Assembly: GCA_964643885.1 (NCBI GenBank)
Contig: CAZXUI010000004.1
Location: forward strand, 61,402-125,401
Direction: 5' to 3'
From: CAADGL01 sp964643885
GTDB taxonomy: Bacteria; Planctomycetota; Phycisphaerae; UBA1845; Fen-1342
DNA length: 64,000 nt
Positions 8,401-16,052 of this stretch are shown piece by piece. The position numbers were made by a program, and so were the translations under genes. Under the pieces are notes generated by a model. That model was not told the origin of the DNA. It saw only the letters and a list, made by a program, of their open reading frames with translations, and made no database searches. Numbering within the stretch: the first letter of the stretch is position 1; each line of letters begins with the position of its first letter.

Positions 8401-11076
8401 GATCGTCCCGCCGCCCGCGTCAATGATGCTGAACTGCACCGAGCCGAGATCGGGCACGATGCAATCCGGCACGGTGCCGGCCGCGACCGAGAGCGTATCC
8501 GTGATGGTCAGCTCGCACAGCTCGACGCCAGCGCCGCTGATGTTGCGCGAGCGGACGTTGAAGAGCACCGTCGAGCCCGGGGCGGCCCGCAGGCTGTCCA
8601 CCGGGTCCTCCGGGCAGTTCGGCTCGCTCGGCTCGCAGTCGAGGCACTCGACCGTCTTGGTCACCTCGAGCTCGCAGACCCGCAGGCAGATCGTCGCCGT
8701 GCCGGTCGAATTCAGCGGGGCCCCGTTCGGGCAGACATCCGCCGGCGCTTGCGGCGTCGCGACGGCCGTCGCGCAATTGGTGTAGCAGTCGGGATCGCCG
8801 CCGACCGGGCCGTCGCCGCCGCCGCCGCCGCCGTTGCCGCCGCCGGAGCGCTGGCTCGCCGTGCCGTCGGCCGGGTCGCCGCCCGGGCCGGTGTTGCCGA
8901 GCCGGCTCTTGAAGGGCTCGGGCGGGCACGGCCGCGGGTCGCCGTCGTCGAGGGCCATGAAGGCCTGCGCAGCCGCGAGCGAGTCGAAGCGGACGGTGCA
9001 GGTGACGAAATCGCTGCCGCCGGCCGGGACGACGATGGTCGTGCCCGCGGGGCAGACATCGCAGACCGTGAAGGAGACGCCGGCCGCCGCGGCCACGTCG
9101 GCACAGAGGTACTCATCTTCGATCAGGACGCTCTCGGGCACCTGGCCGAAGTTGTTGACCGTGTAGCGGTACTGAATGATCAGCGGGTATGAGCCGGCAT
9201 CCGACGGGAGGATCAGGGCGTCCGGATCGGTCGTGAAGCTGTTGGGATCGTCCGGGAAGCCGACTTCCTTGAGGAAGCTGAACCCGCGGCAGAGGATGTC
9301 GACGGCGACCTGGTTGTCGTCGAAGCCCTGGGCGAATTCGCGGGCGGAGTCGATGACGCCGAAGGCGTCGACGGCTTCGTAATCGGCGAGATTGCCGCCG
9401 GCGAGGCCGCAATTCCCCGAGATGTCGATATCGCCGAGGGCCGTGATGGAATTCGTAACGTCAACCGTCGAATTCGGGTCGCACTCAGGCGATTCGACGC
9501 GGGCGGTGAACGTGATCACAACGCGGTCGCCCAAAGTTGCGGGTGTCGCGCACCCCTGAATCCCGTTCAGGCGCCCCAGACACGCGATCGTGCCGTCCAG
9601 ATTCGCCAGGAATCGATCGGGGCCAACGAAGAACTGGTCGTTGAATCCCTCGGCGATGGCGTTTGCTGCGTTGATGACGGTTCCGACCGCTCCCCCCGCA
9701 CGGAAAACCGTCACCTCGAGCGACGCCGGATCGACGACCATCGCTGGGGCCACCGCAGCTAGCGTATCAGCGAGATCGACGGCCACCGTCGCGTTTCCGG
9801 TATTCTCCACTTCGATCTTGAACTGCACCTGCGATCCCGGTAGCGCCTGCACCGAGTCGCTGTAGGGCGTGTTCGGGTCGTTCGGATCGACGCAGCGAAC
9901 CTGCTTGGTCACCTCGATGTCGGGGAGTGGCAAATCGTAGAAGAACCGGACGCGATCCTCCTCAGAGGCGTCCTCTTCGCCGCCGCTGAACGAGAATATC
10001 TCGCCCCGCGCGATTTTCGCCCGCGTAATCGCGAACGGCATTCCCGGATCGATCGAATGGGCCACGCTGTCCACCCGCCGGATCACGAACTCGACGTCGA
10101 GGTTGCGCGGCGGCAGCGCCTCGAGCTGCGCCGCAGTCATTCCGACCGTCGGGAACGTCGATATCTCGGCCAGGCTGAGATCTGCACCCGAGAATTCCTG
10201 ACTCGAAAGGAATACAGCGTCGCCTGAACCCGACGCGCGGAACATGCGAACGCCTACTTCAAACACAGGGGTGGCCAATGGCTGGATGTCGGGATCAAAC
10301 GTCGGGCTGGCACAGATCGAGAAAATGAACCGGTACCCTTCCAGCCCCTCATCGGCCAGAGGGCCGAAGTCCCCGGCGACACAGTTCGGATCACCCTCCT
10401 CCGTGAAGCGCGTCACGGGGTTATTGACTCGACCGTTCCCGTCCATGTCGAACGGGGGCATCAGCCACAGCAGCGTGCCGCCTGGTGCCGGCCAACCAGC
10501 GCTGCAAAGCGTTTCAGGAATGTTCGGATCGAGTACGTAGTCGATATCGTGGAAATCCACATTCGGCGTGCCGCCCGCATCTCCAACACGTCGCGCATCG
10601 CCGTTCGCGATGTCAAAGCCGACATAGAGCAGACTGTCGTCCGACGTGGGGTCGAGAATATCGACGTTGCCGTCCGAATCCGGCAAGTAAACGACTGACA
10701 ACGTTCCGGTGCTGAGCGGACTTCGGGCGCGGCCGTTTCCGTCGACGCACGTGGCACAATCCGGTACGACTGAGTCGGTCAGAACGGCGTCGCGAAACCC
10801 GTCGATCCCCGGCGTGAGATTATCGTTGACGTTATCCAGCTGGAATCGCGCGATTCCGCGCCGCCCGAGGGCTTGTAGAAGATCGGGTACACCGTCACCG
10901 TCCAAGTCCAGCAGGCCCAGCGCCTCACAATCGAGCACGCCGTCAGCCCCGATCAGCAGGTTGCTCGGATTGTCAGGATCGCACGGCTGCGCCGATGCGG
11001 CCGATGAGAGACCGATGAGCCCCGATACGATCGCAAAAAGGGCCGAACAGGTTCGGACCCGCCCCTCGCGTAGCAT
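5419..11076 (-). CDS. Giant secreted surface protein with DUF11-like repeats
   Basis: An 1885-aa exported protein has a signal peptide (residues 1-29, ending SSAASAQP). After an N-terminal region with Asp-rich loops (LDLDGDGVPD) come at least five repeats of about 170-230 aa. Each begins with a motif like LEVTKTVECLDC, LTVDKQVICVDC or VTKQVRCVDP and contains FEIRITNTGDV-type strands, the pattern of DUF11/SdrD-B-like Ig-fold repeats. Paired cysteines recur, suggesting disulfides. A Gly-rich linker (GGGNGGGGGG) interrupts the middle. The C-terminal 400 aa form a different domain, with no sortase, PEP-CTERM or dockerin tail visible. A cell-surface or matrix role is inferred. The coding part above about 9.4 kb looks less GC-biased than the rest. 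Confidence 0.9.
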   Translation of the reverse strand: MLREGRVRTCSALFAIVSGLIGLSSAASAQPCDPDNPSNLLIGADGVLDCEALGLLDLDGDGVPDLLQALGRRGIARFQLDNVNDNLTPGIDGFRDAVLTDSVVPDCATCVDGNGRARSPLSTGTLSVVYLPDSDGNVDILDPTSDDSLLYVGFDIANGDARRVGDAGGTPNVDFHDIDYVLDPNIPETLCSAGWPAPGGTLLWLMPPFDMDGNGRVNNPVTRFTEEGDPNCVAGDFGPLADEGLEGYRFIFSICASPTFDPDIQPLATPVFEVGVRMFRASGSGDAVFLSSQEFSGADLSLAEISTFPTVGMTAAQLEALPPRNLDVEFVIRRVDSVAHSIDPGMPFAITRAKIARGEIFSFSGGEEDASEEDRVRFFYDLPLPDIEVTKQVRCVDPNDPNTPYSDSVQALPGSQVQFKIEVENTGNATVAVDLADTLAAVAPAMVVDPASLEVTVFRAGGAVGTVINAANAIAEGFNDQFFVGPDRFLANLDGTIACLGRLNGIQGCATPATLGDRVVITFTARVESPECDPNSTVDVTNSITALGDIDISGNCGLAGGNLADYEAVDAFGVIDSAREFAQGFDDNQVAVDILCRGFSFLKEVGFPDDPNSFTTDPDALILPSDAGSYPLIIQYRYTVNNFGQVPESVLIEDEYLCADVAAAAGVSFTVCDVCPAGTTIVVPAGGSDFVTCTVRFDSLAAAQAFMALDDGDPRPCPPEPFKSRLGNTGPGGDPADGTASQRSGGGNGGGGGGDGPVGGDPDCYTNCATAVATPQAPADVCPNGAPLNSTGTATICLRVCELEVTKTVECLDCEPSEPNCPEDPVDSLRAAPGSTVLFNVRSRNISGAGVELCELTITDTLSVAAGTVPDCIVPDLGSVQFSIIDAGGGTIMTCPTPAGFNLNGVPFTFDINACLGRGLAPGESVVYTFEATIADGADPACDPTNTAVVEGSIDSGAECPDPSCMDDDRADIDVVEPSGRCIRKEWEVTWDSNADCVPGPAVLPFSNMHDLTTIVFPADLRLEIEVENDGDVPLDVTVTDQPLIDAVNATAGVNFCPAPEPPCELGTTKTILPGGSAVWTCCIRVDTADAMRALAANDGGTDPNVFENRATATAVMIGGDTDICVPPVTDQTPIVLNNDDCGAEIIPPPPCQLTVDKQVICVDCNDPASDQGALGDTLDALPGSCARFEIRITNTGDVRLPRLRIRDLLSPNWFIPGTVEASIGATDVTPCIAPLFGPSLSNGSRQCYTFAVCRPAAPWLEPGETLLITFAVQVPPGFGTVGDDPDLTNRVFVDGLTEVCVPNGSCTTDNSNCSDDDDSSINVLVPDIACEKTIAADYGNNGSVDFGPDDDLNLENPTFPLRLVYSFEVFNTGEVDLTNVTLCDDDLVADAVAAGADVPTCDLCDAACDGTGDECAGPFDLAAGASQVFTCELVFADATELNAFLTSDDTGNDPLCYVNTATATGTPVTTGLCVPDPVVDETSDCTARVCVNVEVECPPIVKAQFDIFNENEVRFGGTERCIFSWDERLISRYTDGLGGVTNFFLRPNLQTDFGYALIDGQRSVVVCGPDSVEAPLLGTAFRYVEVGGELDLAGYTLQGVGTQAGRIVGPGVGGGEEEFRSRPNVNSRPDDAAQAAPAVAAVTPPGGGQRGGQGPLVGSLSDKGSLLVYLKVEIKWDSSGQVVQDTFLTLTNDALQDVRVKLLLVNGDPALCNYEPVGIHLTKHQPLYWSARTGQPVGIAPFTVLDPSMGDPDDSPWAQPGDRVLRGYVLAWAVNAQGEEIHWNNLIGSATIVNFREGTALEYDPWAFKAVTTSGEGSVLLPPLGQLDLNGLEYDFAPNRLLFQFHAPGSVITSSPGPSATIVDTDLTLWAVEKSFADTQNGGQ

Positions 11077-11425
11077 GGCCGCCTCCTTCGCTGCTCCGGA
11101 TGATCTTGAGAACTGGCGCTGTCGCGTACCCCCCGCGGGACCCCAACTATCCCTGGCAGGTCAAACCTGTAGGAGGTGCGCCGAGAGCGCTTCCGAACAT
11201 CCAGCGTAGCGGTTTCGGCGGCCCAGTCAAGACCGAAAAAATGTCGCGAAGCGATCCCGACGGGCGAGATTGTACCGGAGCGTCCTATAACGGGCTGCTG
11301 TGGACGAAGCTGACTTTCCGTAAAGACCTGCCGTCGCAGCGGTTGCCGCAACTCGAAAGCGACACGGGCCGCGCGACCGACGGCCGCGGCGACCCGTGTG
11401 AGTTTCTGACGGCACGTGCCGAACG
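11077..11425. other. Intergenic region without a gene
   Basis: This 349-nt stretch between two minus-strand genes holds the candidate promoter described separately. No convincing coding frame, RNA gene or strong hairpin was found in the rest. Its base composition is less GC-rich than most of the window. Confidence 0.5.
11203..11230 (-). promoter_or_regulatory. Candidate sigma70-type promoter for the giant surface protein
   Basis: On the minus strand TTGACT (11225-11230) is followed after 16 nt by TACGCT (11203-11208), with a T-run just upstream of the -35. This would give a leader of about 120 nt before the ATG at 11076. It is a consensus match by eye only, in an otherwise gene-free stretch. 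Confidence 0.35.
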
Positions 11426-12880
11426 TCAGAGTTCGTACGCGAAATAGCCGAACTGAGACCGCACCATCAGGATCGGAGGCTGCGGTCCGGACCCATCCGG
11501 ATCAAACACGAATCCGCCGTGCATCGAATTCGTCCACGAAGGCACGACCTCAACGACGTACGGTTCTTCGCGCCAATCCGTGATGTCCCGTTTGCGAACT
11601 CGGCCGTCCGGATTGTCGAACATGAAATGCCACCGATCCCAAATCACGAGGGGCGACGATGGGACGCTGAACTGTTGTAGGAAGCCGTCATCGAATTCGT
11701 CGAACCACACAATCGCCGTGCCTGCGCTGACGCGCATGCCCAGCGCATCCGAGGAAACCGTGTCGCTCATCGCGAACGTGAAGTCCAGGTCCAACGGAGA
11801 CCCCGCAGGTGCTGGATTCCACGGGTCCGAGATGTCGTACAGTAGGACCCGCAGGTCCTCGGTGCGAACGACCAGGCGGTTCCGGGCGCTCTCCATGAAG
11901 ACGGCATTGCCGGGCAGCCCAATCTCGCCAACCGGCTGCGTGTCCAACAGCGCCGCGTCGAACAGAACGACCTTCGAACCGGCCGCCACAAAAAGCACTC
12001 CATCACACAGAGTTACAGCGACCGGGTACGCGCCATGTAACGCGGAGAGCGGAAGTCGATGCAACAACTGAAAGTTTGAAGTCGAGGCTCGATACACGTC
12101 GACTCCGACTAAGTAGCGACTAACGAACAGGCGCTCTTCATCCGCGGCAATCGAATTCGCACCGCTCAGAGGGTCCGAGGGCATGATCTGCACGGGACTG
12201 AGCGAAGCGCAGTTTGAGACCGACGTATACCCGACCGCTCCGTCAGTGCTGATCGACCAGAGCTTCGTGCCAACCAGAGTTTCGTCCTTCGGAATGAAAA
12301 TCTGCCCAGGATGATTCTGGCCTGACAAAAACCGCATTCCGCGACGGACGGTAACGGTCGTCTCCGCCGAATCCCAATTGTCATACGTGGCATCGTAGAT
12401 GGTCAGCCGAATTACATAGTCGGCAGGCCCCGAGAGCTGCATCTCGAATTCCTCGCCGGAACCATATGGCGAACCATTGACGCGCCAGCTATACATCGCC
12501 GCGCCGCAGGAGCACTCAGCGTCGAACTTCACAAACTGATTGTGCTCGATCGGATTCTCCGCCGTCCCCACCTCTTCCCACTGCTCCTCGCCCGTCACCG
12601 GGTCCACGTGCACCAGCTCCAGCACGCGGAAGTCCGCCCGCAGCTCGCCCGGCCCGCACGGCTCGCAGTCCGCACCGGGCGGGTCGAACGCGTCACCGGG
12701 CGACAGCGCCGCCGCGTCGGCCTGGCCGGCGCTCGAGCCGCCCCGCCCGCTCAGGCTGTCCTTCGGTGTCTGGGCCGATGCGTTGCTGATGCCGAAATAA
12801 ACGACCGTGACCAGCGCGACAGCCATGATGATGTCGCACGCGCGGCCTGGCCAGCCGCCTTCCTTCCCCATTCCAGTCAT
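11426..12880 (-). CDS. Secreted PKD-like/propeller protein, function unknown
   Basis: A 484-aa exported protein. The ATG at 12880 is preferred because it directly precedes a clear signal sequence (ACDIIMAVALVTVVYFG, cleaved near ASAQ); the 94 codons upstream read as non-coding. Residues about 70-165 look like a PKD/Ig-type domain (FDAECSCGAAMYSW, VIRLTIYDATYDNWDS). The remainder has LVIVD-like repeats (LFVSRYLVGVDVYRAS, VLLYDISDPWNPA) typical of a beta-propeller. No C-terminal anchor is visible. It shares strand and composition with the giant surface protein downstream, so the two may be co-functional, which is inference. Confidence 0.75.
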   Translation of the reverse strand: MTGMGKEGGWPGRACDIIMAVALVTVVYFGISNASAQTPKDSLSGRGGSSAGQADAAALSPGDAFDPPGADCEPCGPGELRADFRVLELVHVDPVTGEEQWEEVGTAENPIEHNQFVKFDAECSCGAAMYSWRVNGSPYGSGEEFEMQLSGPADYVIRLTIYDATYDNWDSAETTVTVRRGMRFLSGQNHPGQIFIPKDETLVGTKLWSISTDGAVGYTSVSNCASLSPVQIMPSDPLSGANSIAADEERLFVSRYLVGVDVYRASTSNFQLLHRLPLSALHGAYPVAVTLCDGVLFVAAGSKVVLFDAALLDTQPVGEIGLPGNAVFMESARNRLVVRTEDLRVLLYDISDPWNPAPAGSPLDLDFTFAMSDTVSSDALGMRVSAGTAIVWFDEFDDGFLQQFSVPSSPLVIWDRWHFMFDNPDGRVRKRDITDWREEPYVVEVVPSWTNSMHGGFVFDPDGSGPQPPILMVRSQFGYFAYEL

Positions 12881-13353
12881 CTCAACACCCCCCGGGCAGG
12901 CATAGTAGGTATGGATCGCCCGCCTGTTTGTTTGAGTGCTCCGGCCCGCGGTCCCCTCCGAGGCCGGTTGGACGGGGCGACGATGCCCGCCAGGATGACG
13001 GGGCGCCGCAATGCGGAGCCCCCGAAGCCCTGCGGACCTCTCGACCGTCCGACTGGAGAGTGCAAAAGGTGCGACCGGGTGGCAAACTGGGAAATGACGG
13101 CCGGCCGTCTGAAGCTGCGGCCGGAGAATTTGCGACCGATAATCTCGGCCGAAGATGGGCAATCCCTGCGCCGTGGATACGCGGTCTCCAAGGCCAGACG
13201 GCTCGCCGTCTCGTACAAGTCGTTTCCGTAAATCCTTGTGTGTCCCAGCGTTAGGGCGCGTCCGTGACGCCCGGGCGTGTGTTCTTTCTCCCTCCCGCGC
13301 GTCCCGCGCGGTTCCGCTAATCCTAGCGGCTGACGCTCATCATTTCGACAGCA
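12881..13353. other. Intergenic region without a recognised gene
   Basis: About 470 nt upstream of the PKD/propeller gene. Open frames exist on both strands but none has a ribosome site, a recognisable domain or consistent codon bias. A short inverted repeat (GACGGC-TC-GCCGTC) lies near 13197-13210. No riboswitch could be recognised by eye. Confidence 0.4.
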
Positions 13354-13692
13354 TTACGCGCGAAATCTGAGCGCAGCGCTCCGATACTGCGCCAACCGCA
13401 GGACGGCTGACACCGCCTCCCCCGCCGACACATCCCCGCAACAGTGAATTCCGCGCCGATTGATGCAGCGCGACCGCGGGTCCTCGCGAAGCGTCCAGAA
13501 AGGCTCCGCACAGGGCCCCGACACTTGCTGCCGTCCGCGCCGCCGGCCGGCCGCTGCCCCAATCCAGAGAGCGATGATCCCCCGAGCTTCTTCACGCCTC
13601 AACGGATGATAACCGCGGGCAACGTCCGCGTATTCCGCCGCTGCGCCCCCGCCGCGAGCCGCCGCAGCCGCCACGGCCCCGCCCGGCCGCAC
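13354..13692 (-). CDS. Possible small Arg/Cys-rich protein, doubtful
   Basis: A 112-aa frame lies 13 nt downstream of tRNA-Glu. The first half is Ala/Gly-rich low complexity. The second half is better (LREDPRSRCINRRGIHC, then AVSAVLRLAQYRS) with four cysteines that could bind a metal. No family is recognised and no ribosome site decides the start; the real gene, if any, probably begins further in. It could equally be a chance open frame in GC-rich DNA. Confidence 0.25.
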   Translation of the reverse strand: MRPGGAVAAAAARGGGAAAEYADVARGYHPLRREEARGIIALWIGAAAGRRRGRQQVSGPCAEPFWTLREDPRSRCINRRGIHCCGDVSAGEAVSAVLRLAQYRSAALRFRA

Positions 13693-13705
13693 GCGGCGAC
13701 AAAAC

Positions 13706-13778
13706 CGCCCCCAAGGGGATTCGAACCCCTGTTCTCGGCTTGAAAAGCCGGTGTCCTAGGCCTCTAGACGATGGGGGC
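13706..13778 (-). tRNA. tRNA-Glu (anticodon TTC)
   Basis: On the minus strand the 7-bp acceptor arms GCCCCCA/TGGGGGC enclose a D-arm region CGTCTAGAGGCCTAGGACA, an anticodon loop with TTC in CTTTTCAA, and a T-arm CAGGGGTTCGAATCCCCT. The discriminator base is G and CCA is not encoded. The sequence closely follows bacterial glutamate tRNAs. It stands alone. Confidence 0.95.
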
Positions 13779-13985
13779 CACAAAGACGCCGCGGATGATA
13801 GGAGCGCCCCGCGCGGGGGTCAACGCCGGCGGCGCCCCCGCTGCGCCGCGACGAAAAAACCCGACGCGGTACACCCCCCGTTGCACCGCGTCGAGTGATT
13901 CGATCCTGGGTGGCGGACAGATCACGCCGCGTGCCGCGAGCCATCGCCCGCCAGCGGCGACGCGCTCTGCCGCCGTGTTTCGTGC

Positions 13986-14744
13986 TCAGGCCGGCGCGGC
14001 CGCCGGCCGCCGGCCGATGCCGATCGCCGGCACCGACGGTGCGTTCTTGCGGCGGCGGTGGCGCTTCTTGACCAGGCCGGTCGGGCGCGGGGCATTCGGC
14101 TGACGCGGCGGCAGCTCCACCGCGAGCCGCAGAAGCTCCTGGGCGTCCTCGGCGTATGCATCCGCACCGACCTCCTGCCAGAGGCCGTCGGCCCGGTCGA
14201 ACACGCCGCCGGCGACGACGATGTTCATCGTCGGGCAGACGCCGATCTCGCGGATGGCATGAATGGCCGTCCGCGCCGCCGGGACACCGTGCGGCTGCGT
14301 GCCGAAGATCACGAGCAGCTCCGGCCGGAGCTCGCCGGTGAGCGTGACGATCTCGTCATGCGGCACGCCGACGCCGACCAGAAAGACCTCCCAGCCGTCT
14401 GCCTGAAGCAGATCCGCGACGATCTGCGCTCCCACTTCCTCGCGCTCGCCGTCGACGGCCGCGACGAGCACGCGCCGCCCCCGCGGCAGGCTCTGCACAA
14501 AGTGCGCCTGGAGCTGGTTGGCGACGGTGCGGTTGATGCGGAAGGCCATGTTCTCGATGGCGCTGTTGATCTGGTCCTCGCGATAGAGCCGGTCGATCTG
14601 CCTCATCGCCGGCCAGACCACGTCGTTGACCATCGCCACGGGGTTTGCGCCGGCGGAGAGCGCATCTTCGATCAGCTTGAAACACTCGGCCCGGCGGCCG
14701 GCGAGCAAAGGTTGCAGGTAACGGGTCAGAAGCGGTTCTGGCAT
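13986..14744 (-). CDS. Corrinoid-fold (B12-binding-like) regulator lacking the His ligand
   Basis: A 252-aa protein has the two-part architecture of CarH/MetH-type cobalamin modules: a helical domain (residues 1-85) and a Rossmann-like domain (about 90-215, with VLVAAVDGEREEVGAQ and NIVVAGGVF). In the usual D/E-x-H-x-x-G signature the cobalt-coordinating His is replaced by Glu102 (DGEREEVG). The EH pair of the helical domain reads Glu64-Asn65. It therefore probably does not bind B12 in the usual way. The tail is basic (LVKKRHRRRK), which could contact nucleic acid. No MerR-type DNA-binding domain is fused. It may be a protein-interaction or redox/light sensor component, by analogy only. Confidence 0.8.
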   Translation of the reverse strand: MPEPLLTRYLQPLLAGRRAECFKLIEDALSAGANPVAMVNDVVWPAMRQIDRLYREDQINSAIENMAFRINRTVANQLQAHFVQSLPRGRRVLVAAVDGEREEVGAQIVADLLQADGWEVFLVGVGVPHDEIVTLTGELRPELLVIFGTQPHGVPAARTAIHAIREIGVCPTMNIVVAGGVFDRADGLWQEVGADAYAEDAQELLRLAVELPPRQPNAPRPTGLVKKRHRRRKNAPSVPAIGIGRRPAAAPA

Positions 14745-15164
14745 GGACGTTTCGCCTCAGTCTCGTCAAGGCCCGCCGGCATCCGCGCCTCCGCGCGGCG
14801 ATCTCATCTGATCGCGGCGGGCAAAGCCCCACCGAAACCGGCTCGTCCATCGCCGGAAACCAAACTGTCGGGTTGCCCCTCGCGGGGAACCTCATCCCCT
14901 CGCTAGCTTGTATCGTTCGCCCAGATTGTCATGCTTGACGGCAAGCTGGAGACTTTCGCTGAGCCTGCGCGGCGGCGCGCAGAAGCCGCGCGGCGGGCGG
15001 CGCGGCGCGGCGGCCGTTCGCGCTGGGTGCGCTTTTTAGCGGGACTGACGATGATTTCGGGCTTATGCGGACGCGCAGGGTTTGTCGCGGCCTGCGCGCC
15101 GGGCGGATATCATGCCCGCCGCCACGCGAGTCTCGTCTCGACGCTCGAACCCGGAGGACCGCTG
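14745..15164. other. Intergenic region between divergent genes
   Basis: About 420 nt separates the corrinoid-fold gene (minus) from the GNAT gene (plus). It contains a very GC-rich block near 14963-15016 with overlapping GCGCGGC palindromes. No gene could be supported here; the frame extending the GNAT gene upstream lacks any sign of being translated. Confidence 0.4.
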
Positions 15165-15968
15165 GTGAGGCACAGCGCGCAGTACCCGTCCATAGCGGCC
15201 GTCGGGACGAAGATCGGCCCGCTGATCGAGCGGCACATGGACCTGGCCTTTCGGGCGGGCATGCACGGACCGCAGGTGGCGAGCGGTCCGCGATTCGTCC
15301 GCCTCGTCACGGGCGAGCCGCATCCGCTGGGCAACGTTGCGCTGCTGACGGAGCTGGAGGATGTCGCCTGCACCCGGGCGGCGATCGAGCCGCTGGTTGC
15401 GTGCGGCGCGCCGGCGGCCGTGCTTCACACCGGGACCGCGGGGCGAGAGGTGGACGAGTGTGTTCGCGGCGAGGGCTTCGCGCCGCACGACGGCATGCCG
15501 GCGATGGCGGTCGACATCGCGAGACTGCCCGAGACGACGCTGCCGCGCGGTTACGAGTTTGTGCGGGTCCGCGGGCGCGACGAGGACGAAGCGGCCGCGT
15601 GGGTGGAGGCGTTTGCCGCGGGCTACGAGCTGCCGCTGGCCGTCGCGAAGGCGTTCGAGCCGCGCGGATCGGATTCGCCCGACGAGCCGATGCAGTTCTT
15701 CGCGGTTCGCAAGGGCGCGAAGACGGTCGGCACGTCGGTCATGTACCTGGCCGACGGACTGGCGGGCGTCTACTGCGTCGCGACGGTTCCGGACGAGCGC
15801 GGCCGGGGGCTCGGCGCGTATGCGACGGCCGAGCCGCTGCGCGGCGCCCGCAAGCTGGGCTATGGCGTCGGCGTGCTGCAATCGTCGGCGGCCGGCTATC
15901 CCGTCTACCGGCGGCTCGGATTCGAGGATTTCGGGGCGGTATCTCTGTATACTCGCGTGCCCGCTTGA
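15165..15968 (+). CDS. GNAT-family N-acetyltransferase
   Basis: A 267-aa protein. The GTG start at 15165 is chosen because GGAGG lies 7 nt upstream, and the frame upstream has no ribosome site. The N-terminal half (to about residue 125) is a non-catalytic GNAT-like repeat. The C-terminal half carries the acetyl-CoA site: VYCVATVPDERGRGLGAYATAE, matching the Q/RxxGxG/A motif, then PVYRRLGFEDFG. The layout resembles tandem-GNAT enzymes. The acceptor is unknown. It precedes the amidohydrolase pair by about 85 nt on the same strand and might be co-transcribed. Confidence 0.85.
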   Translation: MRHSAQYPSIAAVGTKIGPLIERHMDLAFRAGMHGPQVASGPRFVRLVTGEPHPLGNVALLTELEDVACTRAAIEPLVACGAPAAVLHTGTAGREVDECVRGEGFAPHDGMPAMAVDIARLPETTLPRGYEFVRVRGRDEDEAAAWVEAFAAGYELPLAVAKAFEPRGSDSPDEPMQFFAVRKGAKTVGTSVMYLADGLAGVYCVATVPDERGRGLGAYATAEPLRGARKLGYGVGVLQSSAAGYPVYRRLGFEDFGAVSLYTRVPA

Positions 15969-16052
15969 CGAGCGCGGCGGGCGAGTGACGGCACGGTCCG
16001 CCGGATGTCGCGCGGCGGCCGGCGAAACTGAGAGAAGAACGGGAGTCGCTTC

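Noticed and set aside
5125..9192. 1355-codon open frame opposite the giant surface protein
   Set aside because: It is antisense to a gene with signal peptide and regular repeats. Its product is Arg/Ala/Asp-rich without domains, as expected from GC-rich codon bias on the other strand.
13323..13595. 90-aa minus-strand frame beside tRNA-Glu
   Set aside because: It overlaps the slightly better frame 13354-13692, has no ribosome site and no domain.
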